Shown piece by piece: positions 54,413 to 63,330 of a DNA stretch of 64,000 nt. The position numbers were made by a program, and so were the translations under genes. The stretch comes from Bacillota bacterium. Its GTDB lineage: Bacteria > Bacillota_I > Bacilli_A > RF39 > UBA660. Where the stretch lies: positions 17,148-81,147 of the forward strand of contig JAEYYH010000008.1 of NCBI GenBank assembly GCA_023430885.1. Direction: 5' to 3'. Below the pieces are notes generated by a model. That model was not told where the DNA came from and ran no database searches. It saw only the letters and a program-made list of their open reading frames with translations. Every line of letters begins with the position of its first letter. Position 1 is the stretch's first letter.

Positions 54413-55697
54413 TAGATTAGAGAAAAAGATCAATAATAAAGAACTTGTAGTAGGTGTTATAGGTCTTGGTTATGTAGGATTACCTCTTTCTGTATTAGCT
54501 GCGAGTAAAGGATATAGAGTATATGGTTTTGATATTAATAAAGAAAGAATAAATAAATTACTAGATAAAAAAAATTATATTCCGGATGTTAAAGACAGCT
54601 TACTTAAAGAAATTATAGATAATAAAATGTTTATTCCAACTGATGATTTTGAGTTCCTAAAAGAAGTAGACTTTATCATAATTTGTGTTCCAACACCACT
54701 AAATAAGAAAAGAAAACCTGATTTATCTTGTTTATATAGTGCAGTAAAAGACGTAAGTAAACACTTAAAAGAAGATAGCGTTGTTGTTATTGAAAGTACT
54801 ACATATCCTGGGACAACTAATGACTACATAAGAAAGATATTTTCTAAAAAGGGATATGAGGTAGGCGATAATTTATACTTAGCATTTTCACCAGAAAGAA
54901 TTGATCCATCTAATAAAGAATATAGTGTTATAAATACTAATAGAGTAGTAGGTGGCTGTGATGATGAAAGTACTGAAATAGTAACCAATTTCTATAAAAG
55001 TATTTTAGATGCTAAAGTGGTTAGCGTTTCAAATTCGACAGTAGCTGAGATGAGCAAAATTCTAGAGAATACTTATAGATTAGTTAATATAGCATTAATA
55101 TTTGAATTTGCTAAAGCTTGTAACAAACTAGATATAAATATTTGGGAAGTTATTGAAGCAGCAAAAACTAAACCATATGGATTTCAAGCATTTTATCCGG
55201 GAGCGGGAGTTGGTGGTCACTGCATACCAATAGATCCAATTTATCTTACTTGGGATATGAAAAAGAAACATGTTAACTTACAACTTATAAATGCATCAGA
55301 TAAAATTATCAACAACGTACCAAAAAAAATAGTTAAGAAAATTAAGAATATCTTAAAAAATGAAAACATTAGAGTAAAAGATGCGAAAGTTTTACTTGTC
55401 GGGATGACATATAAAAAAGATACAAATGATTTAAGAGAAAGTCCAAGTTTAAAAATACTAGATATTTTAAATACTAAAAAGAGTACTGTTGATTATTATG
55501 ACAATAATATTGAAGAATTTATTCATAAAAATAAAAAATATAGAAGTATTGATATAAATAATATAAATGAATATGATCTGGTTGTCATATGCGTTGATCA
55601 TAGCAATATAGATTATGATTATATTTTAGATAATTCTAGAACAATATTGGATTTGAAAAATATTTATCCTAATGAAGATGATGTATATGGATTATAG
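54405..55697 (+). CDS. UDP-sugar 6-dehydrogenase (WbpA/VipA type)
   Basis: Oxidises the C6 of a UDP-HexNAc to the uronic acid using NAD. N-terminal dinucleotide fold VVGVIGLGYVGLPLSVLAASKGY; the catalytic Cys lies in PGAGVGGHCIPIDPIYLTW; the C-terminal part has VLLVGMTYKKDTNDLRESPS. The length of 430 suits UDP-N-acetylglucosamine/mannosamine dehydrogenases rather than UDP-glucose types, though the sugar is inferred. Confidence 0.9.
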   Translation: MINRLEKKINNKELVVGVIGLGYVGLPLSVLAASKGYRVYGFDINKERINKLLDKKNYIPDVKDSLLKEIIDNKMFIPTDDFEFLKEVDFIIICVPTPLNKKRKPDLSCLYSAVKDVSKHLKEDSVVVIESTTYPGTTNDYIRKIFSKKGYEVGDNLYLAFSPERIDPSNKEYSVINTNRVVGGCDDESTEIVTNFYKSILDAKVVSVSNSTVAEMSKILENTYRLVNIALIFEFAKACNKLDINIWEVIEAAKTKPYGFQAFYPGAGVGGHCIPIDPIYLTWDMKKKHVNLQLINASDKIINNVPKKIVKKIKNILKNENIRVKDAKVLLVGMTYKKDTNDLRESPSLKILDILNTKKSTVDYYDNNIEEFIHKNKKYRSIDINNINEYDLVVICVDHSNIDYDYILDNSRTILDLKNIYPNEDDVYGL

Positions 55698-56652
55698 TAA
55701 GTTAAAAGGACAAAAAATTTTAGTAACTGGTGGTGCTGGCTTTATAGGTTCAAATATTGTAGCAAAGCTTTTAGATTTAGGATGCTATGTTAAAGTGATT
55801 GATAATTTAATAACTGGTAAAAAAGAAAATATTATGGAGTTTATGGATAATGATAATTTTGAGTTTGTTTTGGGAGACATTAGAGATTATGATTTATGTT
55901 TAAAAGTTTGTGATGATATGGATTATGTGATACAGCAAGCGGCTTTAGGCTCTGTGCCAAGGTCAATTGATAATCCACTACTTAGTAATGACATAAATAT
56001 TAATGGATTTTTAAATATACTCTATGCATCAGTTCAAAAGAAGGTTAAAAGATTTATATATGCATCTTCTTCATCGGTATATGGTGATTTAGAGAAACTA
56101 CCAAAAGTAGAAGATGAGATTGGCAATCCATTATCGCCATATGCATTAAACAAAAAAGTAGATGAACTATATGCTGTATTATTTAATAAGCTATATGGTA
56201 TAGAAACTATAGGATTAAGATACTTTAATGTTTATGGTCCTAAACAAGATCCAAATTCTATATATTCAGCAGTTATTCCGTTATTTATAAATAATATTTT
56301 AAATAATAAGGAATCTTATATTAATGGTGACGGAACTAATTCTAGAGATTTTACATATGTTGAAGATGTTGTAAATGCTAATATCAATGCTTGTCTAGCA
56401 GATAGTAGTAGTTGTTGTAATGTATATAATATTGCTTATGGTGGTAGAACTACAATTAAAGAGTTATACGATAAGATTAGTGAAATTACAAATTTAAAAG
56501 TGGACATCACATATAAAAATGAACGCAAAGGTGATATAAAGCATTCTAATGCTTCTATAAAAAAGGCCAATGAAAAATTAAATTACCGACCTGTCTATGA
56601 CATTGGCGAAGGTTTAAAAAAAACCATAAAATGGTATCAAAAAAAAGACTAA
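55687..56652 (+). CDS. UDP-HexNAc 4-epimerase-like SDR (WbpP/TviC type)
   Basis: Extended SDR: KILVTGGAGFIGSNIVAKL, VIQQAALGSVPRSIDNP, IYASSSSVYGD, and YALNKKVDELY with YxxxK. The PRSID motif is typical of WbpP/TviC-like epimerases acting on UDP-GlcNAc or its uronate. It follows the dehydrogenase, so UDP-GalNAcA could be the product. Four in-frame ATGs (55672 to 55687) precede the fold; no clear ribosome site decides, and 55687 was chosen. Confidence 0.85.
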   Translation: MDYSKLKGQKILVTGGAGFIGSNIVAKLLDLGCYVKVIDNLITGKKENIMEFMDNDNFEFVLGDIRDYDLCLKVCDDMDYVIQQAALGSVPRSIDNPLLSNDININGFLNILYASVQKKVKRFIYASSSSVYGDLEKLPKVEDEIGNPLSPYALNKKVDELYAVLFNKLYGIETIGLRYFNVYGPKQDPNSIYSAVIPLFINNILNNKESYINGDGTNSRDFTYVEDVVNANINACLADSSSCCNVYNIAYGGRTTIKELYDKISEITNLKVDITYKNERKGDIKHSNASIKKANEKLNYRPVYDIGEGLKKTIKWYQKKD

Positions 56653-56666
56653 TATGTCTTTTTTTA
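56641..56666. terminator. Bidirectional terminator at the operon end
   Basis: AAAAAAGAC and GTCTTTTTT around six bases; ends the sugar operon and the convergent coat gene. Confidence 0.75.
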
Positions 56667-57488
56667 TGGATATATAGTTATTACAGTCATTAAAAAAGCA
56701 AAGTCAACAATCAAACCATCATCATTTACAATTGAAAAAGTAAATAGTCCTTGTTGCTCAGTATTTTCTAACAATGCTAAACTAATATATTCAGCTGCTA
56801 CTAATCCAGTTTGAACTGTAAAATCAATAGTTAATAAAGCATAAGCATTGTTATTAACTAGTTCATAATTATTTATAATGAACTGTGGATTATTAACTGC
56901 AACACCATTTACAAGTTTTAAGATTGAACTATTTGGCAAGTTATAAAATTTAATTTCGATTCTATAATTTGGATTAGATTCTTCATTATTTGAATCAATT
57001 GCTTCAAAAAAGTGTGTCCCAAAAGGAAAAGAACCACTATCAATTAATATATTGTTTTTATATAATTGATATTCTGTAATTATAATGTTTTCATTAATAT
57101 TAATATCATTTAAACATCTAATAGCACAAAAACAGTTAGTTTGCACTGTAATAAACTTATTTGTTGAAACAAGTGAATAATTATTTGCTTCATTATCATC
57201 TATTATTCGAAGTGCCCTAAGAGTTGCGCAGCAATCATCTACTTTTTCAACTCTAAATATATAAGTTGTTTCATCACTTAAGTCATCAATATTAACTTCT
57301 AAATAACTTCCATTTCCACAATAAAGAATAATTGGTCTTGTATCATATGAATAAGGGTTTTCTTTTCTTGTTCCATAATATGTGCAATCTTCAATTTGCT
57401 TGTTTTTACAAATAACTTTTTTTTGTATTTCGTCAATTGATTTTAAAACTTCGCATATACAATTGCTTTTTTCTGTATTATTATCCAT
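56664..57488 (-). CDS. CotY/CotZ-like coat protein with a C-terminal extension
   Basis: Residues 1-140 match the CotZ/ExsY core: CICEVLKSIDEIQKKV, TRPIILYCGNGSYLEVN, TYIFRVEKVDDCCATLRALRI and FITVQTNCFCAIRCLND. The remaining 135 residues are an added beta-rich domain (INENIIITEYQLYKNN... YRIEIKFYNL... ISLALLENTEQQGLFTFSI) not recognised, perhaps for binding other outer-layer proteins. Together with 43646 it brackets the glycan genes. Confidence 0.8.
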   Translation of the reverse strand: MDNNTEKSNCICEVLKSIDEIQKKVICKNKQIEDCTYYGTRKENPYSYDTRPIILYCGNGSYLEVNIDDLSDETTYIFRVEKVDDCCATLRALRIIDDNEANNYSLVSTNKFITVQTNCFCAIRCLNDININENIIITEYQLYKNNILIDSGSFPFGTHFFEAIDSNNEESNPNYRIEIKFYNLPNSSILKLVNGVAVNNPQFIINNYELVNNNAYALLTIDFTVQTGLVAAEYISLALLENTEQQGLFTFSIVNDDGLIVDFAFLMTVITIYP

Positions 57489-57671
57489 GTAATCACCTCT
57501 GTTATATGGTATGTGTCTATATGTAGGTTGTGTGTTTATATGTCTATTAATATTAAAATGTATAGTTATAATTACTACTTAGTTAAATTTATATACTAAA
57601 AAATAGTAAGTTTATAAAAAATATTTAATAGAATCAAAATATAATAGCAAACTATAATATATGGAGGACAA

Positions 57672-58667
57672 ATGAAACCAAAAAGAATATATTATGAACC
57701 TGCTATTTATAACTATGAGCTAGGTAAAAGATTAATGAATAGATATAAAGATGTGCCATGTATAGAAATTGAAAGCCATAACAGAATTGAAGAATTACAG
57801 AAAAGATCCAATGCTGATTTTGTAGAAATGAAAAAATATTTAATAATTGGTATAAGAAAAACACATAAATATGTTCCAAATGAAAAGAGTTCAGATTATT
57901 TAGTTCCATATACTTCTTCAGGGTGTAGTGCTATGTGTTTGTATTGCTATTTAGTTTGTAACTATAATAAATGCTCGTATTTAAGATTATTTGTTAATGT
58001 AGAGCAAATGTTAGATAACCTTATAAAGAAATCCCATCAAACAGAAAAACCATGCACTTTTGAAATAGGAAGTAATAGTGATTTGATTTTAGAAAATCAA
58101 ATAACTGGTAATTTAGAGAGAACTATCGAAAGGTTTGGTAAACAAGGTAGAGGATATATTACTTTTCCAACTAAATTCAGTATGGTGGATAGTATATTAA
58201 ATTTAAAACATAATGGTAAAACCATAGTTAGAATGAGTTTAAATCCTCAAGAGATAATAACTAATGTCGAATATGGAACATCTAGTTTAGAAAAGAGAAT
58301 TGAAGCAATAAATAAATTGTCAGAAGCTGGTTATAAAATTGGAATTTTAATAGCCCCAGTCATATTTATAGATAACTGGCAAATTTTATATTTGGAACTA
58401 TTAGATAAACTTAATAGTACACTGTTAGATAAAGTTAAAAATGAATTAGTAATTGAAATTATATTTATGACATATAGCTATGTACAAAATGCTATTAATG
58501 ATCAAGCTTTTCCAAAGGCATTAAAATTATATAATAAAAACATAATGACAGGAAGAGGTAGGGGAAAATATTGGTATAAAAAAGAGTATAGAGATGCAGC
58601 AGAAATATTTTTTAGAGAAGAAATAAAAAAACGATTTGACTGCGCTCAAATTATGTATATTGTTTAG
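57672..58667 (+). CDS. Spore photoproduct lyase homologue
   Basis: Radical SAM enzyme that reverses the UV spore photoproduct in germinating spores. The cluster motif GCSAMCLYCYL (Cys85, 89, 92) and the surroundings SHNRIEEL, LIIGIRKTHKYVP, SDYLVPYTSSGC, AKHNGKT-like LKHNGKTIVRMSLNP and EAGYKIGILIAP fit SplB. By eye, the Cys141 of B. subtilis SplB (FEASCTSD) aligns with Ser134 here (FEIGSNSD); two extra Cys lie at 96 and 101. A homologous radical SAM protein with another job is possible. Confidence 0.8.
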   Translation: MKPKRIYYEPAIYNYELGKRLMNRYKDVPCIEIESHNRIEELQKRSNADFVEMKKYLIIGIRKTHKYVPNEKSSDYLVPYTSSGCSAMCLYCYLVCNYNKCSYLRLFVNVEQMLDNLIKKSHQTEKPCTFEIGSNSDLILENQITGNLERTIERFGKQGRGYITFPTKFSMVDSILNLKHNGKTIVRMSLNPQEIITNVEYGTSSLEKRIEAINKLSEAGYKIGILIAPVIFIDNWQILYLELLDKLNSTLLDKVKNELVIEIIFMTYSYVQNAINDQAFPKALKLYNKNIMTGRGRGKYWYKKEYRDAAEIFFREEIKKRFDCAQIMYIV

Positions 58668-58776
58668 ATATATTATAGAATAGATTATTAATAGCAATAA
58701 TTGAAAATCAGTAATATTAATGTTATAATTATGTGAATATAATTCTTTAATTAAAAAGAAATAAGGAGTGATTTTA

Positions 58777-59238
58777 TTGATATATTCTTACAATTATAAT
58801 ACATTAATTGGTGATATAACTATAATTACTGACAACGATTTTTTAATTAGCATCAAATTTGGTAATGAAATTAACGGAATAAAAAAAGAGACCATTTTAA
58901 TAAAAAATATAAAGAAACAAATAGATGAATATTTAATAGGAAATAGAAAAAATTTTGATTTACCAATCAAAATAAGTGGTACAGATTTTCAAATAAAAGT
59001 TTGGAATGAACTAATAAAAATAGAATATGGAACATGTATAAGCTATCAAGAATTGGCTGAAAAAGTAGAAAATAGAAATTATTCTAGGGCTGTAGGAATG
59101 GCAAATAATAAGAACCCGATACCTATAATAATTCCTTGTCACAGAGTAATTGGCAAAAATAATAGTCTAGTTGGTTATGCGGGTGGTCTAGAAAAAAAGA
59201 AGAAGTTATTAGAAATAGAAAAGGTAGTAATTTCTTAA
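58777..59238 (+). CDS. ogt: Methylated-DNA-protein-cysteine methyltransferase, TTG start
   Basis: Suicide repair of O6-methylguanine. The active site is PIIIPCHRVIG with the acceptor Cys and GGLEKKKKLLEIE follows. The start is a TTG at 58777, eight bases after AAGGAG; a GTG at 58768 overlaps that site. Length 153 is normal. It lies with another DNA repair gene (57672). Confidence 0.92.
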   Translation: MIYSYNYNTLIGDITIITDNDFLISIKFGNEINGIKKETILIKNIKKQIDEYLIGNRKNFDLPIKISGTDFQIKVWNELIKIEYGTCISYQELAEKVENRNYSRAVGMANNKNPIPIIIPCHRVIGKNNSLVGYAGGLEKKKKLLEIEKVVIS

Positions 59239-59305
59239 AATAAGATCAGATATTTATTGTTAATTATATTTTATATAATAGCGTATTATATAATAGGTGA
59301 TCTAT

Positions 59306-60040
59306 GTGAATATAAGAAAAGAAATAACTGATGAAAACTTAATTGTTATTGATAAAAAAACTGGTGATGTTAATGGTGATGGTATTGTTGATACTGTTTA
59401 TTTAGTTGCTAAAAAATCAGGATATTTAAATAGTCCACTTTTGATTGATATAAAAGTTATCATTATAGATGGATATAATAATATACATAAGGAAATAAAT
59501 TTTTCTAATAATGTTGGATATAATCCCACTTTATTTTTAGGACCATTTACTAATAGGAAACTAGATGATATTTTTGTTTCTATACAGTCAGGTGGTAGTG
59601 GTGGATTTGGATACTATTATTTATATTCTTATGTAAACAATAGAGAAAAATTATTATTTGATATGGATAAATTTAATAATAGTTTTCATTATCAGGTTAA
59701 GTATATAGATAATTATCGTGTAGAAGTAGTAAATAACACTCTTAAGAAATTATTTATTATAGATATAAGTAATAAAGATAGACAGTATCTATCAACCTTA
59801 TATGATGAAAATGGCAAAATAAAAAAACCAACATATGGTGAAGTGTTATATCTAAATAACCTTTATCCAGTGGATATAGATGGCAATGGTGTTTATGATC
59901 TTTACGCATTAAATAGAGTTATTGGTTTGTATGGAGCTGATACATTAGGAAATATAGAAACATATTTAATGTGGGATAGTGGTTCTTTCAAGCCTTTTGG
60001 AAATATGCAATATCTATCAATTACAGGACAAGATATGTAA
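59306..60040 (+). CDS. VCBS/FG-GAP-like calcium-binding protein
   Basis: GTG start five bases after AGGTGAT. Two EF-hand-like/dockerin-type loops are seen: DVNGDGIVDTVYL near the N-terminus and DIDGNGVYDLY near the C-terminus. Between them are beta-rich repeats with LLLFDM and GGSGGFGYYYLY. Similar VCBS-repeat proteins without a signal peptide occur in sporulators. No function can be given. Confidence 0.65.
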   Translation: MNIRKEITDENLIVIDKKTGDVNGDGIVDTVYLVAKKSGYLNSPLLIDIKVIIIDGYNNIHKEINFSNNVGYNPTLFLGPFTNRKLDDIFVSIQSGGSGGFGYYYLYSYVNNREKLLFDMDKFNNSFHYQVKYIDNYRVEVVNNTLKKLFIIDISNKDRQYLSTLYDENGKIKKPTYGEVLYLNNLYPVDIDGNGVYDLYALNRVIGLYGADTLGNIETYLMWDSGSFKPFGNMQYLSITGQDM

Positions 60041-60060
60041 AAAAGTAAGATATTAAAATA

Positions 60061-60095
60061 AAAAAATTAACTGTTTTATGTTAATTTTTTTTATT
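60061..60095. terminator. Bidirectional terminator
   Basis: AAAAAATTAAC and GTTAATTTTTT around an eight-base loop. Confidence 0.7.
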
Positions 60096-60108
60096 ACTTT
60101 TAATAAAT

Positions 60109-61479
60109 CTATTTTTGAAATTTAAAAGAGTAGTAATGTGTTTTATATAAGCTAATTTTATCATCGCCAACAATTTTACCTAACTCATTAATCTTTTTAA
60201 TTTCTTCTTCATTTGGTAAAGAAAACCAGTGTAGAAAAGCAGGATTTTTAAAATTGTTAACATAAAACAAATTTGCTATATCATTCTTTGTAAAATAGTT
60301 AGTATTTGTTTTTGGAAAGTTATATTTAGAAAAGTACCAATTATCATTTAATAACTCTAATATAATATTATAATTTGATAAGTTATGTGTTTCTCCAATT
60401 ACATACCCACCATCTTTTAAATATTTTTTAATGTTTTGTAGAAACTCGTTAGGATTGCTTATACGCTCTAGAATACTACCTATAATTATATAGTCATAAT
60501 AGTTTTCACTTAGTGATTGTGGGAAGACACCAACACTGGATACATCAACATCAGCAAATTTTTTTGCAATATCCGCCATTTTAATATTTTCCTCAATACC
60601 ATGTATTTCAGCTTTTTTATAACTGTCCTTTATTTTTAATATTGTGATCCCAATGCCACTTTCTAATTCTAAAATTTTTAAATTTTTGTCTTTATCTTCC
60701 TCAAGCATTCTAAGAGAAGCATGCTTTATTTCATCAAAAGCAAAAGTCTCAAATCCCCATTTTAATTTAAAGTATTCTCTATTTTTATAAAGTATCGGAT
60801 AAAATTTATTTAAATCTTTGCGGAAAGCCGAACCTAAATAATGATGTATAAAACTATCATGACATAACATAAACTTATAACCAGCTTTTATAATTCTAAG
60901 TGATAGATCATTGTCATCAATGTAACCAGGCGAAAAAAACTCATCTAAACATTTCACTTTATTAATAACTTCTCTTTTAATTAATATGCAAAAACCAATT
61001 AAAAAAGCTTTTTCTTCCCATTTATCTTTATTGGATATATTGTTGTTTTTTGCCAATTCTTGCATAGTATCAAAATTATCATAAGCAAAATCAACTCCTT
61101 GAAGATTTTCATCATGATTTGAAACTGCACCTACAGCACCAATTTCATTACTACTATATAAACATTTTTTTAGATTATTTAGCCAATTAGTAGTTACTAT
61201 AGTATCATTATTTAGTAATAAAATATCAAAATCAGCATTTGCAACTTCAATCCCCTGATTACAACCTTTTGGGAATCCCAAATTATAATCATTCATTATA
61301 ACCTTTAAATCACTCTGGTTTTTTAACCATTCTCTTGTTCCATCAGTTGACATATTATCAATGATAATAATTTCATACGTGTTTTTCTTTGTATATTTCT
61401 TAATACTTTCTATACAATTTATAGTATAGTCTAAATTGTTATAAGTGATAATAACTATTGCTGTTTTGTTCTTTTTCAT
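60109..61479 (-). CDS. Glycosyltransferase 2 fused to a SAM methyltransferase
   Basis: Residues 1-250: GT2 with AIVIITYNNLDYTINCIESI, IIDNMSTDGTREWL, LLLNNDTIVT (DxD-like NDT) and GYIDDNDLSLRIIKAG. Residues 265-456: class I methyltransferase-like, ILELESGIGITILKI, IHGIEENIKMADIAKKF, YYDYIIIGSILERISNP and LKDGGYVIGETHN. The fusion suggests that a sugar is transferred and capped with a methyl group. Confidence 0.85.
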   Translation of the reverse strand: MKKNKTAIVIITYNNLDYTINCIESIKKYTKKNTYEIIIIDNMSTDGTREWLKNQSDLKVIMNDYNLGFPKGCNQGIEVANADFDILLLNNDTIVTTNWLNNLKKCLYSSNEIGAVGAVSNHDENLQGVDFAYDNFDTMQELAKNNNISNKDKWEEKAFLIGFCILIKREVINKVKCLDEFFSPGYIDDNDLSLRIIKAGYKFMLCHDSFIHHYLGSAFRKDLNKFYPILYKNREYFKLKWGFETFAFDEIKHASLRMLEEDKDKNLKILELESGIGITILKIKDSYKKAEIHGIEENIKMADIAKKFADVDVSSVGVFPQSLSENYYDYIIIGSILERISNPNEFLQNIKKYLKDGGYVIGETHNLSNYNIILELLNDNWYFSKYNFPKTNTNYFTKNDIANLFYVNNFKNPAFLHWFSLPNEEEIKKINELGKIVGDDKISLYKTHYYSFKFQK

Positions 61480-61614
61480 ATATTCATCTCCTAATTATAA
61501 TATATGAAATTTAAAATTATCGTTAATTAAACTTGATTTTAATATTTGAATTTTATATATGATTAATAATAATATGATATAATATTGTTACTATAATTTT
61601 ATAGGGAGGTACTT

Positions 61615-62121
61615 ATGGATAATAATAAATTTGCGGTTATATATGGTAATGAAGATAGCAAAAGAGATATAAGAGATGGTCAAATTGAAAAGTATGGTGA
61701 TATTAAATTTAGTGATCTTAATCATATAGATTACCTTATGGAATATATTAGTCAAAAATTTAAAGACGTAGAAATGTTTAAAGCTTTAAATAATAGACAT
61801 AGTCCAGAAGTTGCAGCATTTCTGATTTCAAGACTTGGACATGCTGTGTTTCTTAATGCAACAAAGAATGCTAAAAAATATGGTAAGTCAGGAATATTTA
61901 TAATGCCAGATGAGATATCAGATAAACAGAAAGAAGCTTTATATTCTTTTTATGAAGAAATAAAAGATTTTTCAATTACAATTATTTATAATTTAAAAAT
62001 AGTAGATGGTTTTTTAGATGGAGTAAATTTAGCTTCTGTTAATAGGGAGGATTCAAAAAAAACATTAGATTCTTTCTTTGAAAAAGTTAATATAATCCCA
62101 AAAGAAAATATTGTTAAATAA
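61615..62121 (+). CDS. Unknown soluble protein
   Basis: A 168-residue protein beginning MDNNKFAVIYGNEDSKRDIRDGQIEKYGDI with a GGGAGG site. Not recognised. Contains the stretch HSPEVAAFLISRLGHAVFLNATKNAKKYGKSG. It is the only plus-strand gene in this part, between two minus-strand glycosyltransferases. Confidence 0.65.
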   Translation: MDNNKFAVIYGNEDSKRDIRDGQIEKYGDIKFSDLNHIDYLMEYISQKFKDVEMFKALNNRHSPEVAAFLISRLGHAVFLNATKNAKKYGKSGIFIMPDEISDKQKEALYSFYEEIKDFSITIIYNLKIVDGFLDGVNLASVNREDSKKTLDSFFEKVNIIPKENIVK

Positions 62122-62131
62122 ATAGTCATTT

Positions 62132-62160
62132 AAAAAAGTTCATTAAGTTGAACTTTTTTT
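62132..62160. terminator. Bidirectional terminator
   Basis: AAAAAAGTTCA and TGAACTTTTTT around a short loop, between two convergent genes. Confidence 0.75.
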
Positions 62161-63240
62161 ATTTTCTATCAATTTTTTGTTTTCAATTAGTCTCTCTTCT
62201 TCAGGACTAATCTTTAATGCTTCATTAACATATGTATAAGCATCTTCGTAGTTTCCTTTATAATAACTACTTAATGATAATAAATCATATATTGTGTGAT
62301 CATAACTAAAAGTTTCGTTGATATATGTTTTTTTATTTTCTTTTATTTTTAAGGCTTCGTTACAATTTCTATCAATTGAATCCCAATCTTGTTCAATATA
62401 TGCAAGTAAAGCTCTTTCTACATATGGATCTCTTAGATATGGAGCTTCTAAAATAGCCTTATCTAACCATTTTTTTGCTTCTTCGTAATCACTTAATCCT
62501 ATATAACATCTTCCAATAAATCTCATAGAAGCACATCTTTCGTCTTTCCAAGTTGAAGATTCTAGCGCTAAATGTTTTTTTAATGTTTCAATAGATTTAT
62601 CTAGCATTCCACGAAACATATATTCTCTGCCGAGATAATGTACATTTCTGTCATCATTAGGATTTTCCTTAACTGATAATTCTAATAAGTCCAAATATTG
62701 TAATCTAGATTTTGTTGGATCAGCATGGTGATCTATTCTAACGCCATCACCAAAAGATATTTTTTCTTTTTTCTCTCCAATGTATTCTAATACCTCATGA
62801 ACAGGGCGACTCCATTTATATGAATTGCGACTATGAATCTTATCCGTTATAAAAGTTGTTGCTGGATTACCGTACTCATCAAAATTCCAGTTATAAACAT
62901 AACTCATACGAGTAGTATCTTCATCCCAACTTGCTTCTAATTTTTGACGCCATCCCTCATTCAAAAGTTCATCCATATCTAATGATACACAAACGTCTAT
63001 ATCATGTGGGAGCAAATCTAGAATTTTATTGCGTGCCACATCAAATCTCCATGGATTAACTTCAATCTCGTGTACAACTACACCTAATTCTCTTAATTGT
63101 TTAATTGAATTATCAGTTGAGCCTGTATCACCAACAACAAGAATATCAGCATCTTTTGCAGAATTAACCCAACGTTCGACAAACTGTTCCTCATTTTTAC
63201 ATATAGTATAAACGCAAATTTTTAATTTTTTCTTTTTCAT
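62143..63240 (-). CDS. Glycosyltransferase 2 with TPR tail
   Basis: GT2: KICVYTICKNEEQFVERWVNSAKDADILVVGDTGSTDNSIKQLRELG and VCVSLDMDELL, with the DxD. Residues after about 200 form TPR-like helix pairs (MFRGMLDKSIETLKKHLAL, YIGLSDYEEAKKWLDKAI, YYKGNYEDAYTYVNEALKISP). Such GT2-TPR proteins include peptide glycosyltransferases. The next gene upstream on this strand is the collagen-like protein, so that protein is a candidate acceptor. Confidence 0.85.
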   Translation of the reverse strand: MKKKKLKICVYTICKNEEQFVERWVNSAKDADILVVGDTGSTDNSIKQLRELGVVVHEIEVNPWRFDVARNKILDLLPHDIDVCVSLDMDELLNEGWRQKLEASWDEDTTRMSYVYNWNFDEYGNPATTFITDKIHSRNSYKWSRPVHEVLEYIGEKKEKISFGDGVRIDHHADPTKSRLQYLDLLELSVKENPNDDRNVHYLGREYMFRGMLDKSIETLKKHLALESSTWKDERCASMRFIGRCYIGLSDYEEAKKWLDKAILEAPYLRDPYVERALLAYIEQDWDSIDRNCNEALKIKENKKTYINETFSYDHTIYDLLSLSSYYKGNYEDAYTYVNEALKISPEEERLIENKKLIENKKSST

Positions 63241-63293
63241 ATTACCTCCTAATACTATACTATGAATATTTTTCTATCATGTTTGAGTAATAT

Positions 63294-63326
63294 AAAAGAA
63301 TTTATGATTGACTCATAAATTCTTTT
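63294..63326 (-). terminator. Terminator of the collagen-like gene
   Basis: AAAAGAATTTATGA and TCATAAATTCTTTT are perfect 14-base arms around a five-base loop. Confidence 0.8.
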
Positions 63327-63330
63327 AATA

